Shown one piece after another: positions 9,884-22,890 of a DNA stretch of 40,613 nucleotides. Made by a program: the position numbers and the translations under genes. Under the pieces are notes generated by a model that had not been told where the DNA came from, searched no databases, and saw only the letters and a program-made list of their open reading frames with translations. Within the stretch, counting starts at the first letter, position 1, and every line of letters begins with the position of its first letter. The DNA comes from Theodoxus fluviatilis (lineage: Eukaryota; Mollusca; Gastropoda; Cycloneritida; Neritidae): positions 32,501 through 73,113 of the forward strand of contig JAWQFJ010009427.1 of NCBI GenBank assembly GCA_034096865.1, read 5' to 3'.

Positions 9884-10750
9884 ATGTTTGACGCCCAGGT
9901 TGCTAGCGACGGTTCTGTTATTGAATCTGTACATTTAGAGACGTTAAAGAGATTTTTAAACCTATCTGTTATGGCACCAAACAAAATCGTTTATGGGAAA
10001 ACTGGAAGGTATCTACTTCGTATAAATAGAATAATTCGCTCAATTAGATACTGGTTGAAATTATTGAGAATGGAAAATGTACGTTACCCGAACATGGTGT
10101 ACAAAATGATGTTGAATTCTAACAATCAAGGAAGTTTGGCATGTAAGATCAAGAGTTCCTGTACATATATGATTTTGGACAAGTATGGGAAAACCAAAAT
10201 GTAACAAACGAACGTGCTTTCATTAGAGAGCTGAAAAGACGTATTGTCGTGGGCTTTAAAGCTGAGTGGTCCATGGTCTTAGAAAATAGTGAAAGATACA
10301 CTTTTTATCGGATGATAAAACCTATCTGGATGAAAGCAAATTAGTTAATTGCTCTAGATTTAAAAAAAAAACTTTAGAGACGTTTTCATCAGCTTCAGGG
10401 CAGGATTTAGTGAACTGTACATTCATAAACCCAGATATTACAACGATGGCTCAGATAAATTATACATATGCCCCGCTTGCAGAGAAGAAGTTGAATGTGA
10501 AGTGCACTTTCTCCTTGCTTGTCCAGTGTATGAAGACTTGAGACAGAGATATGCCTCAATACTCAGTAACACGTACACAAGAGAAGAACTGGGAACCTTA
10601 TTGTCCTCACAGGACTTCATTACAATATGTTCATTGGCTATGTTCATATACTATGCATTTAAGCGAAGACAAGATGCTGTACAGATTACTGCAGCAGATG
10701 ATTCAATTTTTTAAGTTGTGATAGGCCCGTGGCCTAATAAATAAACCATT
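9884..10750 (+). mobile_element. LINE 3' fragment (C-terminal tail of non-LTR retrotransposon)
   Basis: The open stretch 9884-10204 encodes a segment with GKTGRYLLRINRIIRSIRYW and later a YGK element. The stretch 10393-10714 encodes RYYNDGSDKLYICPAC, then EVECEVHFLLACPVYEDLR, a Cys/His cluster typical of the C-terminal tail of non-LTR retrotransposon polyproteins. Stops and frameshifts separate the pieces (about 10205-10392). The 3' end has AATAAA near 10737 and runs into a CT microsatellite. The diverged minus-strand copy at 38650-39020 has nearly the same tail. The element is dead and 5'-truncated. Confidence 0.8.
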
Positions 10751-10751
10751 C

Positions 10752-10759
10752 GTTCGTTT

Positions 10760-10832
<73 letters not shown>
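10752..10832. repeat. (CT)n microsatellite
   Basis: About 40 CT units at the end of the LINE fragment. Confidence 0.98.
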
Positions 10833-10835
<3 letters not shown>

Positions 10836-11600
10836 ATTCACTCACTCACTCGCTCGATTGCTCACTAGCCCACTCATTCACTCACCCACCCAGCCACCGA
10901 CTTATTCATTCGTACATACATACATACACACGCGCGCGCGAGCGTTCGCGCACCCAAAGTTACACATACACCTACTTACACATCCCTATACATATACACA
11001 GATACATACACATGCGCACATTTATGTACACGTGCACACATATTCACGCATCAACAATTACCCACTCATACACTCACACATAGATGCGTACACGTGCACA
11101 TATATACACACACATACGCACATGCACACATATATGTACACAAATACACTCACGTACATGCACACACATACACTGATACTCCTACGGAAACACAAATACA
11201 CACACATGCAAACATACAAATGCAAACACACACACAAACACTTAAAAACACATACAAACACACATACATATACACACAAACACATACAAACATACACACA
11301 CATATGTAAATATGCACGCACACAAACACCCATACAAACACACACACACACACACACAGACACACATAAACACCCACACATACATACACATACATATATA
11401 CTCACACACACACACACACACACACACGAACACACACACACAAACACACACAAACACACATACACACACACACGCGCACATACAGACACATACTTACACA
11501 TACATATACACACATATACACACGCACGCACACACATTCACACACGCGCGCACGCACACACACACGCGCGCGCGCTCGCACGCACACACACACACACAGC
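10833..11600. repeat. CA-rich degenerate microsatellite (UG-rich in receptor pre-mRNA)
   Basis: Around 770 bp of CACA, ACATAC and ACACGC repeats. On the receptor (minus) strand it is TG-rich and begins about 15 nt after the exon 3 donor. UG repeats are known binding sites for TDP-43 and CELF-type splicing factors. Any effect on exon 3 is inference. The long open frames here on both strands are simple-repeat artefacts. Confidence 0.95.
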
Positions 11601-11613
11601 AGGAAATGACTAC

Positions 11614-11735
11614 CTGTCGATGGCGATGGCCGTGAGGGTGAGGACGCTGGCTACGACAGTGACTTCCTGCAGGTAGGCGGTCAGCTTGCACATGAACAGC
11701 CCGAGCGTCCACTGGTTGACCGTGATGACGTACAC
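11614..11735 (-). CDS. Class A GPCR, exon 3 (extracellular loop 1 and TM3)
   Basis: On the minus strand the acceptor CTTGACAG precedes GTGTACGTC and the donor is GACAG followed by GTAGTC. The exon is 122 nt: 40 codons plus two bases of an AGN codon (phase 2). It encodes loop-1 residues NQWTLG, the conserved disulfide Cys3.25 in [10 protein letters not shown], and TM3 ending [13 protein letters not shown], with the next codon beginning AG (Arg expected). This is the start of the DRY motif that couples G proteins. From D2.50 in exon 2 to Cys3.25 is 27 residues, the same as in cholecystokinin-type receptors. Reading past the donor gives an immediate TAG. The next exon (TM4 onward) was not found in the window. 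Confidence 0.92.
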
Positions 11736-12127
11736 CTGTCAAGACAGACGCCACGTCAACAGTTGCTGAGCACAGTCAAAAGAACGCACGAGCCTCTGAA
11801 TAAAGTAGTGATATAAATTAATGCACAATAAAGAAATAGAACAGAATAAACGGAGACAGAAAAGACCAGATGATATGAATGAACGAACAGACGATAACAA
11901 AGGGCGAAAGAACTCTGAGAGCTCGTAACCAGAGCCACATGGTTGGGGGAAAACATTTGCCTACCCAAACAGTGTTCTACCAACCTGAATTCACGAGATT
12001 AAAACTGTAACACCTGAGATAACTACAGCGATTCGAAACGCTTGGTAGTCCTGGAAAAAGACAGATGGAAAAACGAAGAAACGACAACTGCAGAGTGGCG
12101 ACCCGAGGAAAAAACCTGTTCCAGGCG
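11736..12127 (-). other. Intron 2 of the receptor, acceptor-proximal part
   Basis: The acceptor is GTCTGTCTTGACAG. Upstream of it in transcript sense is unique-looking intron sequence with no other exon-like segment. Confidence 0.6.
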
Positions 12128-12309
12128 GGAAGGTGTGTCCCTCTGTGAGGGAAGGTGTGTCTCTCTGTGAGGGAAGGTGTGTCCCTCTGTGAGGGAAGGG
12201 GTGTTTCCTCTGTGAGGGAAGGTGTGTCCCTCTGTGAGGGAAGGTGTGTCCCTCTGTGAGGGAAGGTGTGTCCCTCTGTGAGGGAAGGTGTGTCCCTCTG
12301 TGAGGGAAG
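12128..12309. repeat. 22-bp minisatellite
   Basis: Eight copies of GGAAGGTGTGTCCCTCTGTG plus AG, with two variant copies. It lies inside intron 2. The three overlapping minus-strand open frames (Thr-Phe-Pro-His-Arg type repeats) arise because 22 is not divisible by 3. Confidence 0.95.
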
Positions 12310-12335
12310 ACGGCGCACCAAAGGGTGAGCTTGAA

Positions 12336-12440
12336 GGCGCTGTTTGGCTCAGTGGCAAAACTCATGCAGCTGGCACTGCTCGCCATGGGTCTGGTGTGGT
12401 CCCACGGTCGGGACGCTGGGTCGCGTCTCGAGTTTCGTGG
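12336..12440 (+). repeat. Candidate tRNA-derived SINE
   Basis: TGGCTCAGTGGCAAAACTC resembles an A box. About 50 bp on there is a degenerate B-box region GGGTCTGGTGTGGTCCCACG with paired GGG/CCC arms. It is intronic. I saw no second copy in the window, so this is a weak call. Confidence 0.35.
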
Positions 12441-12589
12441 ATGATCAAAGAGGTGGTCACTTTCACTCTCATTGCATCCAGCAGTACTCTGCTGTCAGAT
12501 TGTTTTGCCAAACAAACTCTTTGACGAGATGGCATTTTTTCTGAGTTGTCGTACAGTTTGTAGACTTTGTAAGCACTATCTCTTGCCGC

Positions 12590-12760
12590 ACCTTCATGCA
12601 GTGCTGGCCTCACAAGAGTGGATACTGACCACCTATTATGTGACTGTCTTCTTCTCGATGCAGCAAGTTGTTCCTTCTAACGATATATTTGGGTCTTGAT
12701 AGAGTGGCAAAAGGGAAAAGGAGATTACACGGAGCCTATTTGAGACAGGATCTTGGTTGA
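12590..12760 (+). mobile_element. Possible LINE C-terminal scrap
   Basis: In one plus frame the translation reads GLTRVDTDHLLCDCLLLDAA, then a stop. This resembles the Cys/His tail (VDHLLxxC) of jockey-like non-LTR elements. It is short, degenerate and based on one motif. Confidence 0.3.
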
Positions 12761-13156
12761 GTGAGCATGGTCTGCTTCCGGAGTCACTAGCCTAATGTTC
12801 TCGCTTTTAAAGACATGCTCCCGTACAAAAAGAGAGCGAAAAAAAGCAAGTTATAAAACAAAAACCTTGTAAAATACTTATTAAAATACTTGTTATATCT
12901 TTCAAAACAACAAATGTCCTAATGCCCTTTTCCCAGGATTTTGCATGTACCTGTAAATGACTTCTTTGACCAAATTCATACCAGTATCAAAACAAGATTC
13001 TGACATACCCGTAAAATATTGGAAAATGCAAACACGCACTCATGTAATGATAAATGTTGGTGGGTTCGACGTTTAACGTTGCGATTCTGTTCCTCTAAGG
13101 ATGCAGCAGTGGTAAAAATGACATCTAGGCAGACGTTTTTGGTGCTGATGAATAAA
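12761..13156 (-). other. Intron 2, no recognisable feature
   Basis: Unique-looking intron sequence just beyond the far end of the 37-bp array. Confidence 0.5.
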
Positions 13157-13282
13157 CTGTGCCTTGTAAGGTTGGACTCTGGTGGAAACATCACTCTTAC
13201 ATTAAAAAGCAAGTCTGGTGGAGACATTACTGTACCTGGCAAGGCATGACTCTGGTGGAGACAAGAATGTACCTGGCAATGC

Positions 13283-16049
13283 ATGACTTGGTGGAGACAA
13301 CACTGTACCTGACAATGCATGACTTGGTGGAGACAACACTGTACCTGGCAAGGCATGACTTGGTGGAGACAACACTGTACCTGACAATGCATGACTTGGT
13401 GGAGACAACACTGTACCTGGCAAGGCATGACTCTGGTGGAGACAACACTGTACATGACAAGGCAATACTATGTTGGAGACAACACTGTACATGACAAGGC
13501 ATGACTTGGTGGAGACAACACTGTACATGACAAGGCAATACTATGTTGGAGACAACACTGTACATGACAAGGCATGACTTGGTGGAGACAACACTGTACC
13601 TGACAATGCATGACTTGGTGGAGACAACACTGTACCTGACAATGCATGACTTGGTGGAGACAACACTGTACCTGACAATGCATGACTTGGTGGAGACAAC
13701 ACTGTACCTGACAATGCATGACTTGGTGGAGACAACACTGTACCTGACAATGCATGAATTGGTGGAGACAACACTGTACCTGACAATGCATGACTTGGTG
13801 GAGACAACACTGTACCTGACAAAGCATGACTTGGAGGAGACAACACTGTACCTGACAATGCATGACTTGGTGGAGACAACACTGTACCTGACAAAGCATG
13901 ACTTGGTGGAGACAACACTGTACCTGACAATGCATGACTTGGTGGAGACAACACTGTACCTGGCAAAGCATGACTTGGTGGAGACAACACTGTACATGAC
14001 AAGGCATGACTTGGTGGAGACAACACTGTACATGACAAAGCATGACTTGGTGGAGAAAACACTGAACCTGACAATGCATGACTTGGTGGGGACAACACTG
14101 TACATGAGAAGGCATGACTTGGTGGAGACAACACTGTACATGAGAAGGCATGACTTGGTGGAGACAACATTGTACATGACAAATCATGACTTGGTGGAGA
14201 CAACACTGTACATGACAAAGCATGACTTGGTGGAGACAACACTGTACATGACAAAGCATGACTTGGTGGAGATGACACTGTACATGACAAAGCATGACTT
14301 GGTGGAGACATGACTGTACCTTGCAAGGCATAACTCTAGTGGAGACAAGACTCTACCTGGCAATGTATAACTCTTCTGGAGACAAGACTGTACCTGGCAA
14401 AGCATAACTCGAGTGGAAACATGACTGTACCTGGCAAGGCCTAATTCTGGTGGAGACATGACTGTACCTGGCAAGACCTAACTCTGGTGGAGACATGACT
14501 GTACCTTGCAAGGAATAACTCTGGAGGAGACATGACTGTACCTGGCAAGGCATAACTCTGGAGGAGACATGACTGTACCTGGCAAGGCCTAATTCTGGTG
14601 GAGACATGACTGTACCTGGCAAGGCATAACTCTTGAGGAGACACAACTGTACCTGGCAAGGCATAACTCTTGAGGAGACATAACTGTACCTGGCAAGGCA
14701 TAACTCTTGAGGAGACATGACTGTACCTGGCAAGGCCTAATTCTGGAGGAGACATGACTGTACCTGGCAAGGCCTAATTCTGGTGGAGACATGACTGTAC
14801 CTGGCAAGGCATAACTCTGGTGGAGACATGACTGTACCTGGCAAGGCATAACTCTGGAGGAGACATGACTGTACCTGGCAAGGCATAACTCTGGTGGAGA
14901 CATGACTGTACCTGGCAAGGCTACACTGTACATGACAAGGCATGACTTGGTGGAGATATAACTGTACATGACAAGGCATGACTCTGAAGGAGACAACACT
15001 GTACATGACAAGGCATGACTCTGGAGGAGACAACACTGCACATGACAAGGCATGACTCTGGAGGAGACAACACTGCACATGACAAGGCATGACTCTGGAG
15101 GAGACAACACTGCACATGACAAGGCATGACCTGGTGGAGACAACACTGTACATGACAAGGCATGACTCTGGAGGAGACAACACTGCACATGACAAGGCAT
15201 GACTCTGAAGGAGACAACACTGCACATGACAAGGCATGACTCTGAAGGAGACAACACTGCACATGACAAGGCATGACTCTGAAGGAGACAACACTGCACA
15301 TGACAAGGCATGACTCTGGTGGAGACAACACTGTACATGACAAGGCATGACTCTGGAGGAGACAACACTGCACATGACAAGGCATGACTCTGGAGGAGAC
15401 AACACTGCACATGACAAGGCATGACTCTGGAGGAGACAACACTGTACATGACAAGGCATGACTCTGGAGGAGACAACACTGCACATGACAAGGCATGACT
15501 CTGGAGGAGACAACACTGCACATGACAAGGCATGACTCTGAAGGAGACAACACTGTACATGACAAGGCATGACTCTGGAGGAGACAACACTGCACATGAC
15601 AAGGCATGACTCTGGAGGAGACAACACTGCACATGACAAGGCATGACTCTGAAGGAGACAACACTGCACATGACAAGGCATGACTCTGGAGGAGACAACA
15701 CTGCACATGACAAGGCATGACTCTGGAGGAGACAACACTATACATGACAAGGCATGACTCTGAAGGAGACAACACTATACATGACAAGGCATGACTCTGA
15801 AGGAGACAACACTGTACATGACAAGGCATGACTCTGGAGGAGACAACACTGTACATGACAAGGCATGACTCTGAAGGAGACAACACTGCACATGACAAGG
15901 CATGACTCTGAAGGAGACAACACTGCACATGACAAGGCATGACTCTGGAGGAGACAACACTGCACATGACAAGGCATGACTCTGGAGGAGACAACACTAT
16001 ACATGACAAGGCATAACTCTGGAGGAGACAACACTGCACATGACAAGGC
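13283..16049. repeat. Higher-order repeat, copy 1
   Basis: This 2.77-kb block has the same order of unit variants as the block after it, including rare ones (AATACTATGTTGG, GAAAACACTGAACC, GAGATGACACTG). The offset between copies is 2802-2803 bp over 14184-15750 and 2767 bp near 13300. The 36-bp difference is one extra unit in copy 2. Confidence 0.9.
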
Positions 16050-18852
16050 ATGACTTGGTGGAGACAACACTGTACCTGACAATGCATGACTTGGTGGAGA
16101 CAACACTGTACCTGGCAAGGCATGACTTGGTGGAGACAACACTGTACCTGACAATGCATGACTTGGTGGAGACAACACTGTACCTGGCAAGGCATGACTC
16201 TGGTGGAGACAACACTGTACATGACAAGGCAATACTATGTTGGAGACAACACTGTACATGACAAGGCATGACTTGGTGGAGACAACACTGTACATGACAA
16301 GGCAATACTATGTTGGAGACAACACTGTACATGACAAGGCATGACTTGGTGGAGACAACACTGTACCTGACAATGCATGACTTGGTGGAGACAACACTGT
16401 ACCTGACAATGCATGACTTGGTGGAGACAACACTGTACCTGACAATGCATGACTTGGTGGAGACAACACTGTACCTGACAATGCATGACTTGGTGGAGAC
16501 AACACTGTACCTGACAATGCATGACTTGGTGGAGACAACACTGTACCTGACAATGCATGACTTGGTGGAGACAACACTGTACCTGACAAAGCATGACTTG
16601 GAGGAGACAACACTGTACCTGACAATGCATGACTTGGTGGAGACAACACTGTACCTGACAAAGCATGACTTGGTGGAGACAACACTGTACATGACAAGGC
16701 ATGACTTGGTGGAGACAACACTGTACCTGACAATGCATGACTTGGTGGAGACAACACTGTACCTGACAAAGCATGACTTGGTGGAGACAACACTGTACAT
16801 GACAAGGCATGACTTGGTGGAGACAACACTGTACATGACAAAGCATGACTTGGTGGAGAAAACACTGAACCTGACAATGCATGACTTGGTGGGGACAACA
16901 CTGTACATGAGAAGGCATGACTTGGTGGAGACAACACTGTACATGAGAAGGCATGACTTGGTGGAGACAACATTGTACATGACAAATCATGACTTGGTGG
17001 AGACAACACTGTACATGACAAAGCATGACTTGGTGGAGACAACACTGTACATGACAAAGCATGACTTGGTGGAGATGACACTGTACATGACAAAGCATGA
17101 CTTGGTGGAGACATGACTGTACCTTGCAAGGCATAACTCTAGTGGAGACAAGACTCTACCTGGCAATGTATAACTCTTCTGGAGACAAGACTGTACCTGG
17201 CAAAGCATAACTCGAGTGGAAACATGACTGTACCTGGCAAGGCCTAATTCTGGTGGAGACATGACTGTACCTGGCAAGACCTAACTCTGGTGGAGACATG
17301 ACTGTACCTTGCAAGGAATAACTTGGAGGAGACATGACTGTACCTGGCAAGGCATAACTCTGGAGGAGACATGACTGTACCTGGCAAGGCCTAATTCTGG
17401 TGGAGACATGACTGTGCCTGGCAAGGCATAACTCTTGAGGAGACACAACTGTACCTGGCAAGGCATAACTCTTGAGGAGACATAACTGTACCTGGCAAGG
17501 CATAACTCTTGAGGAGACATGACTGTACCTGGCAAGGCCTAATTCTGGAGGAGACATGACTGTACCTGGCAAGGCCTAATTCTGGTGGAGACATGACTGT
17601 ACCTGGCAAGGCATTACTCTGGTGAAGACATGACTGTACCTGGCAAGGCATAACTCTGGAGGAGACATGACTGTACCTGGCAAGGCATAACTCTGGTGGA
17701 GACATGACTGTACCTGGCAAGGCTACACTGTACATGACAAGGCATGACTTGGTGGAGATATAACTGTACATGACAAGGCATGACTCTGAAGGAGACAACA
17801 CTGTACATGACAAGGCATGACTCTGGAGGAGACAACACTGCACATGACAAGGCATGACTCTGGAGGAGACAACACTGCACATGACAAGGCATGACTCTGG
17901 AGGAGACAACACTGCACATGACAAGGCATGACCTGGTGGAGACAACACTGTACATGACAAGGCATGACTCTGGAGGAGACAACACTGCACATGACAAGGC
18001 ATGACTCTGAAGGAGACAACACTGCACATGACAAGGCATGACTCTGAAGGAGACAACACTGCACATGACAAGGCATGACTCTGAAGGAGACAACACTGCA
18101 CATGACAAGGCATGACTCTGGTGGAGACAACACTGTACATGACAAGGCATGACTCTGGAGGAGACAACACTGCACATGACAAGGCATGACTCTGGAGGAG
18201 ACAACACTGCACATGACAAGGCATGACTCTGGAGGAGACAACACTGTACATGACAAGGCATGACTCTGAAGGAGACAACACTGCACATGACAAGGCATGA
18301 CTCTGGAGGAGACAACACTGCACATGACAAGGCATGACTCTGAAGGAGACAACACTGTACATGACAAGGCATGACTCTGAAGGAGACAACACTGCACATG
18401 ACAAGGCATGACTCTGGAGGAGACAACACTGCACATGACAAGGCATGACTCTGAAGGAGACAACACTGCACATGACAAGGCATGACTCTGGAGGAGACAA
18501 CACTGCACATGACAAGGCATGACTCTGGAGGAGACAACACTATACATGACAAGGCATGACTCTGAAGGAGACAACACTATACATGACAAGGCATGACTCT
18601 GAAGGAGACAACACTGTACATGACAAGGCATGACTCTGAAGGAGACAACACTGTACATGACAAGGCATGACTCTGAAGGAGACAACACTGCACATGACAA
18701 GGCATGACTCTGAAGGAGACAACACTGCACATGACAAGGCATGACTCTGGAGGAGACAACACTGCACATGACAAGGCATGACTCTGGAGGAGACAACACT
18801 ATACATGACAAGGCATGACTCTGGAGGAGACAACACTGCACATGACAAGGCA
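16050..18852. repeat. Higher-order repeat, copy 2
   Basis: Near-identical partner of 13283-16049, with a few substitutions and one extra 36-bp unit in the ACTTGGTGG domain. High identity over 2.8 kb suggests a recent unequal exchange. The end coordinate is approximate because the CATGTA-type domain continues to about 19270. Confidence 0.8.
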
Positions 18853-21800
18853 TGACTCTGAAGGAGACAACACTGCACATGACAAGGCATGACTCTGAAG
18901 GAGACAACACTGCACATGACAAGGCATGACTCTGAAGGAGACAACACTGCACATGACAAGGCATGACTCTGAAGGAGACAACACTGCACATGACAAGGCA
19001 TGACTCTGAAGGAGACAACACTGTATATGACAAGGCATGACTCTGAAGGAGACAACACTGCACATGACAAGGCATGACTCTGAAGGAGACAACACTGCAC
19101 ATGACAAGGCATGACTCTGAAGGAGACAACACTGCACATGACAAGGCATGACTCTGGAGGAGACAACACTATACATGACAAGGCATGACTCTGGAGGAGA
19201 CAACACTGCACATGACAAGGCATGACCTGGTGGAGACAACACTGTACATGACAAGGCATGACTCTGGAGGAGACAACACTGCACATGACAAGGCATGACT
19301 TGGTGGAGACAACACTGTACCTGACAAGGCATGACTTGGAGGAGACAACACTGTACCTGACAATGCATGACTTGGTGGAGACAACACTGTACCTGACAAG
19401 GCATTACCCTGGAGGAGACAACACTGTACCTGACAAGGCATGACCTGGTGGAGACAACACTGTACATGGCAAGGCATGACTTGGTGGAGACAACACTGCA
19501 CATGACAAGGCATTACTCTGGAGGAGACAACACTGCACCTGACAAGGCATGACCTGGTGGAGACAACACTGTACATGACAAGCCATGACTTGCTGGAGAT
19601 ATAACTGTATATGACAAGGCAAAGCTCTGGAGGAGACAACACTGTACATGACAAGCCATGACTTGCTGGAGATATAACTGTATATGACAAGGCAAAGCTC
19701 TGGAGGAGACAACACTGTACATGGCAAGGCATGACTCTGGAGGAGACAACACTGTACATGACAAGGCATGACTTGGTGGAGATATAACTGTACATGAGAA
19801 GGCATTACTCTGAAGGAGACAACACTATACATGACAAGCCATGACTTGCTGGAGATATAACTGTATATGACAAGGCATGACTCTGGAGGAAACAACACTA
19901 TACATGACAAGGCATGACTCAGGAGGAAACAACACTATACATGACAAGGCATGACTCTGGAGGAGACAACACTGCACATGACAAGGCATGACTCTGGAGG
20001 AGACAACACTATACATGACAAGGCATGACTCTGGAGGAGATATAACTGTACATGACAAGGCATGACTCTGGAGGAGACAACACTATACATGACAAGGCAT
20101 GACTCTGGAGGAGACAACACTATACATGACAAGGCATGACTTGGTGGAGATATAACTGTACATGACAAGGCATGACTCTGGAGGAGACAACACTATACAT
20201 GACAAGGCATGACTCTGGAGGAGACAACACTATACATGACAAGGCATGACTTGGTGGAGATATAACTGTACATGACAAGGCATGACTCTGGAGGAGACAA
20301 CACTATACATGACAAGGCATGACTCTGGAGGAGACAACACTGCACATGACAAGGCATGACTCTGGAGGAGACAACACTATACATGACAAGGCATGACTCT
20401 GGAGGAGACAACACTGCACATGACAAGGCATGACTCTGGAGGAGACAACACTATACATGACAAGGCATGACTCTGGAGGAGACAACACTATACATGACAA
20501 GGCATGACTCTGGAGGAGACAACACTATACATGACAAGGCATGACTCTGAAGGAGACAACACTATACATGACAAGGCATGACTTGGTGGAGATATAACTG
20601 TACATGACAAGGCATGACTCTGGAGGAGACAACACTATACATGACAAGGCATGACTCTGGAGGAAACAACACTATACATGACAAGGCATGACTCTGGAGG
20701 AGACAACACTATACATGACAAGGCATGACTCTGGAGGAGACAACACTATACATGACAAGGCATGACTCTGGAGGAGACAACACTATACATGACAAGGCAT
20801 GACTCTGGAGGAGACAACACTATACATGACAAGGCATGACTTGGTGGAGATATAACTGTACATGACAAGGCATGACTCTGGAGGAGACAACACTATACAT
20901 GACAAGGCATGACTCTGGAGGAGACAACACTGCACATGACAAGGCATGACTTGGTGGAGACAACACTGCACATGGCAAGGCATGACTCTGGAGGAGACAA
21001 CACTGCACATGGCAAGGCATGACTCTGGAGGAGACAACACTATACATGACAAGGCATGACTTGGTGGAGATATAACTGCACATGACAAGGCATGACTCTG
21101 AAGGAGACAACACTGTACATGACAAGGCATGACTCTGAAGGAGACAACACTGTACATGACAAGGCATGACTCTGGTGGAGACAACACTGCACATGACAAG
21201 GCATGACTCTGAAGGAGACAACACTATACATGACAAGGCATGACTCTGGAGGAGACAACACTGTACATGACAAGGCATGACTTGGTGGAGACAACACTGC
21301 ACATGACAAGGCATGACTCTGAAGGAGACAACACTATACATGACAAGGCATAACTCTGGAGGAGACAACACTGTACATGACACGGCATGACTTGGTGGAG
21401 ACAACACTGTACATGACAAGGTATAACTCTTGAGGAGACATGACTGTACCTGGCAAGGCATAACTCTTGTGTAGACATGACTGTACCTTGCAAGGCATAA
21501 CTCAAGTGGAGACATGACTGTACCTGGCAAGGCATAACTCTGGTGGAGACATGACTGTACCTTGCAAGGCATAACTCTGGAGGAGACATGACTGTGCCTG
21601 GCAAGGCATAACTCTGGTGGAGAGAAGGCTGCACATGGCAAGGCCTTATTCTTGTGAAGACATGACTGTGCCTGGCAAGGCATAACTCTGGTGTAGACAT
21701 GACTGTACCTGGCAAGGCATAACTCTGGTGGAGACATGACTGTACCTTGCAAGGCATAACTCTGGAGGAGACATGACTGTGCCTGGCAAGGCATAACTCT

Positions 21801-22890
21801 GGTGGAGAGAAGACTGCACATGGCAAGGCCTTATTCTTGTGAAGACATGACTGTGCCTGGCAAGGCCTATTTCTGGTGGAGACATGACTGTACCTGGCAA
21901 GGCATAACTCTGGTGGAGACATGACTGTACCTGGCAAGGCATAACTCTGGTGTAGACATGACTGTACCTTGCAAGGCATAACTCTGGTGTAGACATGACT
22001 GTGCCTGGCAAGGCATTACTCTGGTGGAGACATGACTGTGCCTGGCAAGGCATAACTCTGGTGGAGACATGACTGTACCTGGCAAGGCCTAATTCTGGTG
22101 GAGACATGACTGTGCCTGGCAAGGCATTACTCTGGTGGAGACATGGCTGTAGCTGGCAAGGCATAACTCTGGTGGAGACAACACGGTACCTGGCAAGGCA
22201 TAACTCTTGTGGAGACAACACTGTGCCTGGCAAGGCATAACTCTTGTGGAGACAACACTGTACCTGGCAAGGCATAACTCTGGAGGAGACAACACTGTAC
22301 CTGGCAAGGCAGAACTCTGGTGGAGACAACACTGTACCTGGCAAGGCCTAACTCTGGTGGAGACATGACTGTACCTGGCAAGGCCTAATTCTGGAGGAGA
22401 CATGACTGTACCTGGCAAGGCCTAATTCTGGTGGAGACATGACTGTACCTGGCAAGGCATAACTCTGGTGTAGACATGACTGTACTTGGCAAGGCATAAC
22501 TCTGGTGGAGAGAAGATTGTACATGGCAAGGTCTATTTCTTGTGAAGACATGACTGTACCTGGCAAGGCCTAATTCTGGTGGAGACATGACTGTGCCTGG
22601 CAAGGCATAACTCTGGTGGAGACAAGATTGAACATGACAAGGCATGACTCGGATGAGACAAGCCTCTACCTAGCAAGGAATGACTTGGTGGAGACAATAC
22701 TATACCTGGCCGGGCATGACTCCGGGGTAGATATGATTGTATCTGGGAACGCACGTTGACGATGGAAACAACACTGTGCCTGGGAACGCATGTTGACGAT
22801 GGAAACAGCACTATACCTGGGAAGGCATGTTGACGATGGAAACAACACTATACCTGGGAAGGCATGTTGACGATGGAAACAACACTATAC

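Larger units (their letters stand above)
13157..22890 (-). repeat. Giant 36/37-bp minisatellite derived from the exon 2 donor junction
   Basis: About 260 tandem units fill most of receptor intron 2. In receptor sense, units next to exon 2 contain ATGCCTTCCCAGGTATAGTG, identical to the real exon end and donor. Distant units contain ATGCCTTGCCAGGTACAGTG or versions with CATGTA in place of CAGGTA. Domains (plus coordinates): exon-like 22740-22890; CAGGTA type with ATGACTGTACC 21420-22630, 17113-17722 and 14310-14920; CATGTA type 19560-21420, 17733-19270 and 14930-16040; 36-bp ACTTGGTGG type 16050-17112 and 13283-14310. Units of 37 bp rotate the frame, so three units (111 bp) give long repetitive ORFs. 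These are not genes. Confidence 0.97.

Noticed and set aside
10833..11676. Thr/His-rich and Cys/Val-rich open frames, up to 272 codons
   Set aside because: Translations of the CA/TG microsatellite. The plus-strand one runs antisense into receptor exon 3.
13157..22645. Many long open frames (up to 473 codons) with Cys-rich or LVETTLYLT-type repeats on both strands
   Set aside because: They are frame products of the 36/37-bp minisatellite. All frames stay open because the unit lacks stops in most phases, and neighbouring frames give equally long products.
13157..22890. Centromeric or generic satellite block
   Set aside because: It lies within one intron, grades into exact copies of the neighbouring exon border and is only 9.7 kb.
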